A stretch of DNA of 38,907 bases from a virus. The stretch is from IMG/VR virus record IMGVR_UViG_3300046665_000771, positions 1 through 38,907 of that record. The stretch is one strand, 5' to 3'. Of this stretch, positions 21,788 through 29,059 are shown piece by piece; the stretch's first letter is position 1, and every line of letters starts with the position of its first letter. A program made the translations under genes and the position numbers. The notes beneath the pieces are model-generated. The model was not told the DNA's origin, did no database searches, and saw only the letters and a list, made by a program, of their open reading frames with translations.

Positions 21788-23812
21788 TCAATTTCTCTTC
21801 AGATAGCCGCTGGTGGAACGACGGCGTTGCGGGGGTGCGGCAGGTCGCGATTGGGCGACAGGTGCAACCGCTGCCGGTGATGGAAGCGACTGACGTGCCG
21901 CAACCGGTGCCGGTGTTTCGTCAGCCTCGACGCGTTTGCCCTGCACCGGCTTTACGCCCACCACATCGTCGAACAAACCGGACTGAGCCAGCGCTTGTCG
22001 CACCCGCTCCCAGTCGTGCTCCTGGTACCGGTTGATGCCGAGGTAGTGCGCCATTGCCAGGCAGTACACCATCAGGTCGAGCGCTTCGTTGCGCTCTGCC
22101 TTGCCCTTGACCCACTCGATACGCTTATAGCCTTTGACGTATCGGGCGACCTTGCGCTCGGCAACGCACTGGGCGAAAAACTCGTCCGGCAGGTCGTTGG
22201 CAAAGTGCAGCGAGCCTGGGCCATCCTCGAAGGCGTAGCGGTTGTAGATCCAGTCCTTCGCGGTGTCGGTGCCGACAAACCACAGCTCGGCGCCGCCGCG
22301 TTCGGTCTGGCCCTTCCAGGTCACGTCGACCATGGACGGCCGCTGAGCAATCACCGGTTTGCCGGGCTTGCTCGCGCCCTTGATGGCGAAGATGTTGCGC
22401 CAGCGCCGCACACGGCAGAACTGGTATACCTCGTCAGTGTGATGACCGCCGGAGTCGACGCCCGTCGCCAGGATCGCCAAACCGACACCGCAGGGATGGC
22501 GGTATCGAACCTTGAGTTTCTCGTCCAACACCGCCCAGGTGCGCTCATCGGCAGGGTCGCCCCAGATCACCTGGTGATCGACCACCCAACGCTCCATGCC
22601 AACACCGAAACCCATCACCATCAGCTCCAGGCGGTTGGCCTGAACGTCGACGGCGCCGGTCAGCATTAGCACGCCCACTGGCATGCTGCCGAGGGTGTAG
22701 GTCTCCAGCCGTGCCCGAGCGACCAACACCTCAGCCTTGGTCTGCTCTTGCGCACTGTCCCATACCTTGGCGAGACGGGTGTTGTAGAACACCTGCATCA
22801 AGCCCATGTCGCCCTTGGCCTGGGCCTTCTTGGCGTCTTCGAACTCCTCGGCAAGGGAGGCCCAGTCCTTCCAACCAATCGGCGAGTACAGGGCGTTGAG
22901 GTGGAAACCCACCGTCTTGCCGTCGCCGCTGCCATGGGCACGCCACTCACCACGGGCGAGCATCTCGGTCTTGTGATGCTCCTCGATCAGCACATCACAT
23001 TCAGGCGCAGCGCACTGGTAGTGAACCGTGCTGTAGTCCTTGCTGTAGAGCAGCCGCTCCCATTCCAACACCTGCATATGCCCGCAGGTGGGACATGGCA
23101 CGTAGTAGTAACGCTGGTCGCTGGACTCGAACAAGTCCGAGATCCGCGATGCGCCCTTGATCGTCGGCGAGCTGGAGAAGTAGATCTTGGCGTTGCGCCC
23201 GAAGTTGGTAGCACGCGTTTCCGCCAGCACGATGGGGTCACCTTCCTGGCCGACGTCGTTCTCCCAGCGGTCAACCTCGTCGCCGTAGATGTAGCGTGCC
23301 GACAGCTCGGACAGGTTGGCCGCAGAGCCCGCCGTCGTAACGTACAAGGCGCCGCCCTCGAACTCCTTGGTGTCCATGGTATTGCGGGCATCCCGCGAGC
23401 GGCTGGCCGCTACCCGCTTTGCCAGCTCCGGGGTTGCCTTGATCGTTTTGCTTATCCGCCCGGAAACACGCTTGGACAGGCCCAGGCTGGGCAACAACGC
23501 CAAGATGTTGGACGGCGCCATATGGATCAGGCCGCCCATCCAGTTTAAGGCGATCTGCGTTTTCATCAGCTGCGAAGCCACCATGGTGACCACTCGCCGG
23601 CACGGGTGCGCCGGTGACAGGCACCGCATCGGCTCTCGGGCATAGGGCGTCCGGTCGGTGCGGTACTGGCCCGGTTCAGGCGCGCCAGTGTCTCGCGGGA
23701 TGCGCATGTACTCGTCGGCCCACTCGTCGATCCAGAGGTCTGGGTCGGGTCGTAGCCCACGGAAATACGCCTCACGGTACGCACGGTCACCGTCAGGAAA
23801 TTCCGTGGTCAT
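21788..23812 (-). CDS. Terminase large subunit (lambda gpA family)
   Basis: 674 residues; lambda gpA is 641. The ATPase/nuclease that cuts concatemers and packages DNA. Features are VTMVASQLMKTQIALNWMGG (Walker A region), RYIYGDEVDRW (Walker B), YFSSSPTIKGAS (coupling motif), a Cys pair CPTCGHMQ and CAAPEC resembling a zinc ribbon, and the nuclease segment LMLTGAVDVQANRLELMVMG. The C-terminus after about 620 is Pro/Ala-rich. The gpA type implies cos-end packaging. Confidence 0.95.
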   Translation of the reverse strand: MTTEFPDGDRAYREAYFRGLRPDPDLWIDEWADEYMRIPRDTGAPEPGQYRTDRTPYAREPMRCLSPAHPCRRVVTMVASQLMKTQIALNWMGGLIHMAPSNILALLPSLGLSKRVSGRISKTIKATPELAKRVAASRSRDARNTMDTKEFEGGALYVTTAGSAANLSELSARYIYGDEVDRWENDVGQEGDPIVLAETRATNFGRNAKIYFSSSPTIKGASRISDLFESSDQRYYYVPCPTCGHMQVLEWERLLYSKDYSTVHYQCAAPECDVLIEEHHKTEMLARGEWRAHGSGDGKTVGFHLNALYSPIGWKDWASLAEEFEDAKKAQAKGDMGLMQVFYNTRLAKVWDSAQEQTKAEVLVARARLETYTLGSMPVGVLMLTGAVDVQANRLELMVMGFGVGMERWVVDHQVIWGDPADERTWAVLDEKLKVRYRHPCGVGLAILATGVDSGGHHTDEVYQFCRVRRWRNIFAIKGASKPGKPVIAQRPSMVDVTWKGQTERGGAELWFVGTDTAKDWIYNRYAFEDGPGSLHFANDLPDEFFAQCVAERKVARYVKGYKRIEWVKGKAERNEALDLMVYCLAMAHYLGINRYQEHDWERVRQALAQSGLFDDVVGVKPVQGKRVEADETPAPVAARQSLPSPAAVAPVAQSRPAAPPQRRRSTSGYLKRN

Positions 23813-23815
23813 AGG

Positions 23816-24418
23816 TCAGCTCGCCGTCATCGCTCGTTCAAGATCGGATGAGGACATGCGTTCAGCCTCTTCCAGTGATTTACGGAGTGTCGCCGTCAGG
23901 TGTTTTTCGATGTCCCAAGGGTCGGTCATGGCTGCCAGCTTGTGGGACAGCTGGGGCAGCAGGCCGAACAACTGGTCACGCAGATGTCGCCCCGCGTTGT
24001 AGGCACCAAGCTCTACCGCGTCCCTGGCGACCAGCGAGCCCTGAGCCTTGTGCAACTCGATCTCGGCCAGTTGCGCCAGGTTGTGTTCGCGCATGGCGCG
24101 AGCTTTCTGGAAGTCGTGGCCCTTCGCGCCGCCGGAGATAAGCTGCTGCGGCGCAGCCGTGTTAGTCGGCTCGGTCAGGGGGGACAGTTGACTGTAAACG
24201 TCACGCTGGATCCGGTCCTGCTGGTGTCGAGCCGCGACGGCAGCCTTGCTGGGGTCGGCGGTTTCGAGGATCAGCGCTTCTGTTGCCAGAACGTCCACCT
24301 TCTTGCCATCCGGCGAAAGCACCAGACGGTTGTTGTCTTTCAGCCAAGTGATGTAGCTCGGCGTCCTGCCGATGCGAACCGCGAAAGCGCTTTTAGACAG
24401 GAACAGTGGATCCGTCAT
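23816..24418 (-). CDS. Terminase small subunit (Nu1-like DNA recognition)
   Basis: 200 residues, lying 3 nt before the large subunit. The N-terminus FLSKSAFAVRIGRTPSYITW is a winged-helix-type DNA-binding segment. The second half (KARAMREHNLAQLAEIELHK) is a long helix for oligomerisation and large-subunit contact. AAGGAGG lies just upstream. It should bind a cos-linked site; the TTGAAA repeats directly before its start are a candidate. Confidence 0.88.
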   Translation of the reverse strand: MTDPLFLSKSAFAVRIGRTPSYITWLKDNNRLVLSPDGKKVDVLATEALILETADPSKAAVAARHQQDRIQRDVYSQLSPLTEPTNTAAPQQLISGGAKGHDFQKARAMREHNLAQLAEIELHKAQGSLVARDAVELGAYNAGRHLRDQLFGLLPQLSHKLAAMTDPWDIEKHLTATLRKSLEEAERMSSSDLERAMTAS

Positions 24419-24623
24419 AAGCCCTCCTTTTCAACGGCTTTTCAATGGAAACCTTTCAATTTCAATGGATTGAATTTCAGTAAGCTGGCAGCCCGCCCGC
24501 TAACGCTTTCCCGCGGGTTTCATGCCCCGTGTCCCTCAAATGCCGCCAGGGTCCCCGGCGACTTTCGGTGCACCACTTTGAGGCTCGCCGCTACAGGCCA
24601 CGTATTCCGTGGCCTCCAGCGCA
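24419..24623. other. Intergenic region with possible cos site
   Basis: 205 nt between holin and terminase small subunit with no gene. Lambda-like phages keep cos here. The part 24520-24620 is GC-rich with short palindromes (GGTGCACC; CCACGTATTCCGTGG). The part next to terminase is AT-rich with repeats. Exact cohesive ends cannot be read from sequence alone. Confidence 0.4.
24429..24465 (-). repeat. Four TTGAAA repeats before the terminase small subunit
   Basis: TTTCAA on the plus strand (TTGAAA on the minus) at 24429-24434, 24440-24445, 24454-24459 and 24460-24465, two of them abutting. Candidate small-terminase binding sites, analogous in position to lambda cosB R sites. Confidence 0.5.
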
Positions 24624-24968
24624 TCATGCCTGACCGCTACCCGAGGGCGGCACATCGCACACGCCCAACCGCTTGGCGGCCCAGCGTTCGTACAAGCCAA
24701 TCGCGACATCAGCACCGGCCATCGCCGTGAGGCAGCCAATGCTGCCCGCCGCCAGTACCGACATGCCCGATGCATGTAACAACATCATGGTGGAGAGCCC
24801 ACAGACCACGCAGGCACCAGACCGAAGGAGCAACCGGCGAATCAATGACCATCCGCTTACCCCGGCTTTGTCTGCCCGCCATGCCTCGCCCGATATCCCG
24901 CCGACCAGGGACAGCACGATCACCATCCAGATCGGCATATCAATAAGCGCTTGCTGCTCGTTCGTCAT
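24624..24968 (-). CDS. Holin (three membrane segments)
   Basis: 114 residues from the ATG at 24968; a longer in-frame reading upstream crosses a terminator and is rejected. GGGGTAGGG lies just upstream. Membrane segments at about 13-30 (PIWMVIVLSLVGGISG), 50-67 (GACVVCGLSTMMLLHA) and 70-90 (VLAAGSIGCLTAMAGADVAI), with a short charged tail, fit a class I holin that opens the inner membrane for the endolysin. It is the first gene of the late operon, far from endolysin and spanins. Confidence 0.8.
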   Translation of the reverse strand: MTNEQQALIDMPIWMVIVLSLVGGISGEAWRADKAGVSGWSLIRRLLLRSGACVVCGLSTMMLLHASGMSVLAAGSIGCLTAMAGADVAIGLYERWAAKRLGVCDVPPSGSGQA

Positions 24969-24987
24969 CGCCCTACCCCATAAACGC

Positions 24988-25012
24988 AAAAACCCGGCGC
25001 AATGGCCGGGTT
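24988..25012 (-). terminator. Intrinsic terminator in front of the late operon
   Basis: AACCCGGC/GCCGGGTT stem with 6-nt loop (CATTGC), followed on the minus strand by TTTTT, 20 nt before the holin start. A terminator between the late promoter region and the first late gene is the layout of lambda tR', bypassed by Q. Confidence 0.75.
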
Positions 25013-25495
25013 CAGTGTGGTGGTGTGTCCCGCTGCTTGCGGTCGCACCTATCGAAGATGGGTACTTTTTACAGGTGGATTTTACTGGCAGCAAGCGGGT
25101 TTTAATGCCATGGCGCAATACGGGTGCAATACAGGTATGACGCAGGTGCAACACAGGGACAACGCATTCAATCGGCTATCGCTTCTGGTGCCCTGTCCTG
25201 CCTGTCCCACTATTCAGAATCGAAGTAGGACAGCTACAGCCGCCTAAATTCGGGGCTTTGCCCAACTGTCCTACCTTATTTAACTTTCTCTTGTGTATAG
25301 AGAGAAAGCTAAAAGCACGCGTGCGCGCCATGGGCGCGACTACGTGCCCGCTATGCCCATGTGTGCGTGGGGCGGGTGAAGGTTGGACGGTAGGACAGCC
25401 CAGCAACGGCGCGGCCTGCGCCTGTCCAACTGCGCTAAATGCGAGTCGGACAAGGCCGGACAGTAGGACAGAGGCACGCGAAGTGACGCCGAGGG
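25013..25495. other. Non-coding late control region
   Basis: About 480 nt between the late terminator and the candidate late regulator. It has no convincing gene; a minus-strand frame starting at 25499 (ATGA overlap) encodes repeat-driven low-complexity protein. It contains the GTAGGACAG cluster, an AT-rich patch near 25275-25315 and a GCGC-rich patch near 25317-25375. The late promoter is expected here but I cannot place it. Confidence 0.5.
25193..25471. repeat. Cluster of GTAGGACAG repeats in the late control region
   Basis: The 9-mer GTAGGACAG occurs at 25225-25233, 25390-25398 and 25463-25471, and inverted (CTGTCCTAC) at 25266-25274. Relaxed TGTCC forms lie at 25193, 25202 and 25422. The first exact copy and the inverted copy face each other across 32 nt. 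They lie in the non-coding stretch 25013-25495, which otherwise holds AT-rich and GCGC-rich tracts. Confidence 0.75.
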
Positions 25496-25861
25496 TCATG
25501 CAGCTTTCCCCATCAGCATCCCTTGAATGAACACATGGGCGTCATGGAGTCGCATGTAATAGGTTCTTGAGCTGCAGGCGCAGTGCAACAGCTTCTGCGA
25601 GAGAAAGCTTTCATGGTTGCAGTAGTGCTCCCAAACGACCAGGGCAAGACGGGGCGGCAGGTGCTTCTTGACGATCAGCTCGATATCCACCGATTCATCC
25701 AGCAGCACCCGACTGCCGCGAGTGCCGCGTATCAGCTCACCCTTGCACTCCATCAGCATAGCGATCATGTTGCCGCCACTCGGCCCGCCAGTGTTCTCCG
25801 GCAAAGGCGAATGCAGATCCTGCGCCCACAGCTTGAGCATCTCGTCGATTCGCTTAATCAA
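25496..25861 (-). CDS. Candidate late regulator (antitermination Q / ArpU-like)
   Basis: 121 residues if started at TTG 25861, which has GAGGAG 7 nt upstream and overlaps the primase stop; ATG 25840 is the alternative. The C-terminal part, LALVVWEHYCNHESFLSQKL then LHCACSSRTYYMRLHDAHVF, looks like a sigma region 4-type helix-turn-helix as in phage Q/ArpU/RinA late regulators. It is the last gene of the Cro-started operon and sits directly before the late region and its terminator, as Q does. Function is inferred from this pattern and position. Confidence 0.55.
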   Translation of the reverse strand: MIKRIDEMLKLWAQDLHSPLPENTGGPSGGNMIAMLMECKGELIRGTRGSRVLLDESVDIELIVKKHLPPRLALVVWEHYCNHESFLSQKLLHCACSSRTYYMRLHDAHVFIQGMLMGKAA

Positions 25862-28070
25862 AGCAAGGCTCCTCCACCACGGTCTGCTGCAATGCAGACC
25901 CGCGCCCCCAAGTCGCCGGCTTCTGATAGGACCAGGGCCGAACACCGCTCTTGGCCAACGCCGGCATACGCTTCTTCCGCCATCCCAGCCGATGCATGAT
26001 CGCCCCGACCCGCATCTGTTCGGGCTTGCCCCAATGGCCGAAGTCCAGCTTCAACGCTTGGCTCAAGATCTCGTTGCCGGTGGCGGTTTCGCCGATCTGC
26101 GACTCCTCCAACCAGGTCAGAATCGGGCCTTCCCACTCATCAACCACAAAGCGCTCGTCCTGGGCCTCCGTGAACATCCGGGTTTCATCCTTGGTCACCC
26201 ACCAGATATCGCCCGCCTCAAAGCAGAACAGCGCCTCAGCCCAAAGCTGGTCGCGGATCTCGCGCAGTTTCTCCAGATCGACCTTGTTACAGAACACTGG
26301 CCAGTAACGACGGTTGCCTGTGGCGTCCTTAAGGTATTCCTCTTGGTTGGTAGTACCCACGAACACACACTGGCGTGGCACGTCGTTCGTTCTGCGGCCG
26401 TAGCTCTCGCGGTAGGTGTCGGTGGACGCCGAAAAAAACTGCTTGGCCTTGGTGCTTTCAGCCTTGTTGAAGCTGTCCAACTCCCCCAGCTCGACTATCC
26501 ACTTGCCACGAATGGCCTGAAAACTGTCCTTGTCGCCGAGGGCAAAGGGCGTGTCCATAAACCACTCGCCGCCGAGGACGCCCATTGCGGTGGATTTGCC
26601 TTCACCCTGCCCGCCTTCGAGGATCATCACCGAGTCGGCCTTACAGCCCGGGCGCATCACACGGGCAACCGCCGAGATCGGCCAGCGCTTTCCGACCTTG
26701 GCCGAGTATTCGGTTGCCTGGACGCCCAACACGTCGGTCAGCCAGGTTTCCAGCCGAGGCACGCGGTCCCATTCCAGCTTCTCCAGGTACTCGCGCACCG
26801 GGTGAAATGCATGGTCGTGGGCAACAACGCTGACCGCTTCGATCACATGGGACGCCTTCACCCGCAAGTTGTACTGCTGCGCGAGCCACTTCATTACCCG
26901 CATGTCATCGATGTCGGCCCAATCGCCGGCACCGCCGCCAAAGGGCGCAGACCGCAGCTTGACGATCTTGGAGCTGAACACGCTGTAACCGATCACGCCG
27001 GCCCAGCGTTCGTCATTGCCCAGGATCAGTTCGACGTTTTGCATGTGCGCGATCAGGGAGCCGTTTTCGGTGCGGGCGAGTTGGTCCCTCCAACCACCAG
27101 CTGCAGGAGGCTTGACCACTGCGAGCACTTGGCGGCGGACGGCCTCCAATCCCTCGGAGACATGCAGGTCGTTGAAGTCGGTCCACTTGATTTCACGCTG
27201 GCCGGAGAAGACTGGTGCGACTACCTGGCCACCAACGATCAGTGCGGCGTTATTAGCCTTTTCTTCGCCTGGGTTCCAAGGATCGCCGTTGGGGCGCTTG
27301 GTCTTCCAGTCGTCGTCACGACAGATAATCAGCGGGCAGCCCGGGAAGCGCTCGCGCATGGCCTTGGAGACCGGCAACAGATTGCCCGCATCGAAGGCGA
27401 TGGCGACCGTCAGCGAGGTCGCCATGTGCAGGCTGGCGCCTGTGGCGTAGCCCTCACACACCAGCACCGGCTCACCCGGCTCAGGGTGCGGGCCGATCAA
27501 ATGAAAGGCGCCCTCTTTCGACATACCGTAGGGCCAGTAGGCCTTGTCACGCCCGGTGTCTTCCTGCTTTGCCGGGAAGATCACCTGTAGGCCAACGACC
27601 TGGTCGCGCACGTTGCACATAGGCACCAAAAATGCGCCGGTACGTGGCGCATAGCGAACCTTGAAGCCGACGATTTGCTTTCGATCCAGGTAGGCGCTCT
27701 TACCCTTCTCGGGCATGCGCTTGAACAGTGCCGCTGCACGGCTGGCCGCTCGACGTGAGGCATTCGCCGCGACCTCGGCAGCCTTGCGCTTGGCCTCTTC
27801 CTGGCGAGCGCGCATGACTTCGCGCTCCTCAGGGCTCATACGTCCAGCCTTGACCTTGATCTTCTGAGACTCACCGGACCGCCAATCACCGAAGCTGCCG
27901 AAGATCAACGTTCCGTTCTTCTCGGTGAGATGCTCGTGGACCACGTACCAGCCGTTTTTTTCCTTGCCCTTATCCTGGGAGGTTTTGCAACGGGTCAGCT
28001 TGCCGAACACCAAGGGTTGATCAGGCTCCAAGCCGTAATCAGAGAATTGATTGAGTACCTCATCGAGCAT
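25854..28070 (-). CDS. Replication primase-helicase (Toprim plus VapE ATPase)
   Basis: 738 residues. An N-terminal part with PEKGKSAYLDRKQIVGFKVR and PYGMSKEGAFHLIG is followed by a Toprim domain (about 200-255: VLVCEGYATGASLH with catalytic Glu, then LIICRDDDW). A VapE/SF3-like ATPase follows with Walker A LEGGQGEGKST at about 483-493, Walker B-like WIVELGELDSF and FVGTTNQEEYL. It should start phage replication alone or with host polymerase. It is the main gene of the operon starting at cro; 11-nt overlap with the TraR-like gene. Confidence 0.92.
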   Translation of the reverse strand: MLDEVLNQFSDYGLEPDQPLVFGKLTRCKTSQDKGKEKNGWYVVHEHLTEKNGTLIFGSFGDWRSGESQKIKVKAGRMSPEEREVMRARQEEAKRKAAEVAANASRRAASRAAALFKRMPEKGKSAYLDRKQIVGFKVRYAPRTGAFLVPMCNVRDQVVGLQVIFPAKQEDTGRDKAYWPYGMSKEGAFHLIGPHPEPGEPVLVCEGYATGASLHMATSLTVAIAFDAGNLLPVSKAMRERFPGCPLIICRDDDWKTKRPNGDPWNPGEEKANNAALIVGGQVVAPVFSGQREIKWTDFNDLHVSEGLEAVRRQVLAVVKPPAAGGWRDQLARTENGSLIAHMQNVELILGNDERWAGVIGYSVFSSKIVKLRSAPFGGGAGDWADIDDMRVMKWLAQQYNLRVKASHVIEAVSVVAHDHAFHPVREYLEKLEWDRVPRLETWLTDVLGVQATEYSAKVGKRWPISAVARVMRPGCKADSVMILEGGQGEGKSTAMGVLGGEWFMDTPFALGDKDSFQAIRGKWIVELGELDSFNKAESTKAKQFFSASTDTYRESYGRRTNDVPRQCVFVGTTNQEEYLKDATGNRRYWPVFCNKVDLEKLREIRDQLWAEALFCFEAGDIWWVTKDETRMFTEAQDERFVVDEWEGPILTWLEESQIGETATGNEILSQALKLDFGHWGKPEQMRVGAIMHRLGWRKKRMPALAKSGVRPWSYQKPATWGRGSALQQTVVEEPCFD

Positions 28071-28287
28071 GGCGGGCCTTCCTGGCTTCGTCGATGGACT
28101 GGCATGTCACACACTGGGTGCAACCAGGGATCGCAACACGGCGTGCCAACGGGATCGGCGTGTCGCAGCTTTCACAGAACATGAACGAATGTGCAGCGGT
28201 GGCCGTTTTATTCGCATTGCGCGCTGCAAGGGCCTGATCCATCCGCTCTTGCACCAGGTCGTTGGCAAAATCGATAACGTCAGCCAC
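28060..28287 (-). CDS. TraR/DksA-type C4 zinc-finger protein
   Basis: 75 residues from GTG 28287, with GAGGT 8 nt upstream. A helical N-terminus (VIDFANDLVQERMDQALAA) leads to a zinc finger C-x2-C ... C-x2-C in FCESCDTPIP, IPGCTQCVTC. TraR-like proteins enter the RNA polymerase secondary channel and mimic DksA/ppGpp, so it may bias host transcription during lytic growth. It overlaps both neighbours, CII-like (8 nt) and primase (11 nt). Confidence 0.9.
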   Translation of the reverse strand: MADVIDFANDLVQERMDQALAARNANKTATAAHSFMFCESCDTPIPLARRVAIPGCTQCVTCQSIDEARKARHAR

Positions 28288-28798
28288 GGTCGGTACCTCG
28301 CGTAGTCTGGTTGACGTATTTGGCGCGGTTGAACATCCCCAGCAGCCCCTGAATACCGCGAAACACCTGCAGGCGAATCTCGGCCAGTTCCTGATCGCTG
28401 ACGACACCGTCGCCGATGCTCTTGGCCCACGTATCAGCCAAATCAGCCACCTGCCGGAAGTACGAGGCAATACCCGTGGTGAGGGTCTCGGGCATGTCAC
28501 TGGTATAGGTTTCGGCCAGCTCCTGCCATGTGGTATCGCCGACCAGGGCATGCACTGCATCAAGAATGCGGCGATCCTTGGTCAATTCGAGGATCTCGCC
28601 GAACTCCTGAATGTTCACGGTGTGAGACGGATGGGTAGGAGACAGCTTGTGCTGCAGCGTGGTGGCATTACGGCCTGTGGTGGCAGCGATTGCGGCGGCA
28701 CCGCCGGGATAGTCCCGTGCGGCGTGGTACAGGGCTAATTCGAGCGTCAGGACTTCCCTTTGCGCTCGATCAACACAGCTTAAAGCTATTCGGCTCAT
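28280..28798 (-). CDS. Phage regulatory protein CII family (CP76-type)
   Basis: 172 residues. The N-terminus carries a helix-turn-helix pattern LALYHAARDYPGGAAAIAAT, TGRNATTLQHKLSPTHPSHT. The C-terminal helical half (IASYFRQVADLADTWAKSIG) fits the P2-type CII/CP76 regulator family. It sits in the cro operon where lambda has cII, and is likely to influence the lysis-lysogeny choice. AGGA lies 4 nt before the ATG, unusually close. The structured RNA locus lies on the opposite strand just upstream. Confidence 0.8.
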   Translation of the reverse strand: MSRIALSCVDRAQREVLTLELALYHAARDYPGGAAAIAATTGRNATTLQHKLSPTHPSHTVNIQEFGEILELTKDRRILDAVHALVGDTTWQELAETYTSDMPETLTTGIASYFRQVADLADTWAKSIGDGVVSDQELAEIRLQVFRGIQGLLGMFNRAKYVNQTTRGTDRG

Positions 28799-28880
28799 GG
28801 CATTATTCCTACAAGGTTGCCAGTGCCCCGCGACATGCAGTGGTGGTACATTTGCCGCGTGGCTTGAAAGGGCCCAAAAC

Positions 28881-28981
28881 GCCGGCTAGATCTAGGGATC
28901 GAACCGGCACCGTGCCGAGGCGAACAATCCGTTGTTCACCTCTGGCGCAACAGCTGCCTAATCTGTGGTGGAAAAGGCAGC
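28881..28981 (+). ncRNA. Candidate C4-type antisense RNA
   Basis: Three successive helices lie in about 100 nt. Stem I is GCCGG (28881-28885) with CCGGC (28904-28908). Stem II is GTGCC-AGG-GAACAA, tetraloop TCCG, TTGTTC-CCT-GGCGC (28912-28948). Stem III is GCTGCC (28953-28958) with GGCAGC (28976-28981). A three-stem RNA in a phage immunity region, upstream of a short ORF whose Shine-Dalgarno it can pair with, is the layout of P1/P7 C4 antisense RNA and its prophage relatives. CACCTCT (28937-28943) is complementary to AGAGGTG (29018-29024). Family membership is from recognition, not a covariance search. Confidence 0.6.
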
Positions 28982-28984
28982 AAC

Positions 28985-29004
28985 CCAAGACATCCGTGTC
29001 TTGG
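28985..29004 (+). other. Perfect hairpin with TCCG tetraloop
   Basis: CCAAGACA-TCCG-TGTCTTGG, an 8-bp perfect stem directly after the C4-like RNA. It has the same TCCG loop as stem II. It may be a processing site or 3' boundary of the RNA; there is no T-run, so it is not a terminator. Confidence 0.7.
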
Positions 29005-29007
29005 TAG

Positions 29008-29059
29008 CGCGGTAAAGAGAGGTGGTTAGCATGTGGTGTGCACGCAACTCTTTATCGCG
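29008..29059 (+). promoter_or_regulatory. Stem-loop presenting a Shine-Dalgarno and ATG
   Basis: CGCGGTAAAGAG (29008-29019) pairs with CTCTTTATCGCG (29048-29059), 12 bp with one G-U. The loop holds AGGTGG and the ATG at 29031. Opening or blocking it, for instance by the C4-like RNA, would control translation of the ORF starting there. Confidence 0.6.

Noticed and set aside
25176-25499. A 107-residue minus-strand frame starting with an ATGA overlap after the candidate late regulator.
   Set aside because: The start looks plausible, but the product is low complexity produced by the GTAGGACAG-rich non-coding DNA and shows no domain.
25668-27590. A 640-residue plus-strand open frame.
   Set aside because: It is the reverse of the primase-helicase, whose frame carries Toprim and ATPase motifs; long antisense frames are expected in GC-rich DNA.
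28885-28915. A tRNA-like T-arm motif (GGTTCGATCC) on the minus strand.
   Set aside because: The five bases on each side of the loop do not pair and no acceptor, D or anticodon arms can be built; the bases belong to stem I of the C4-like RNA.
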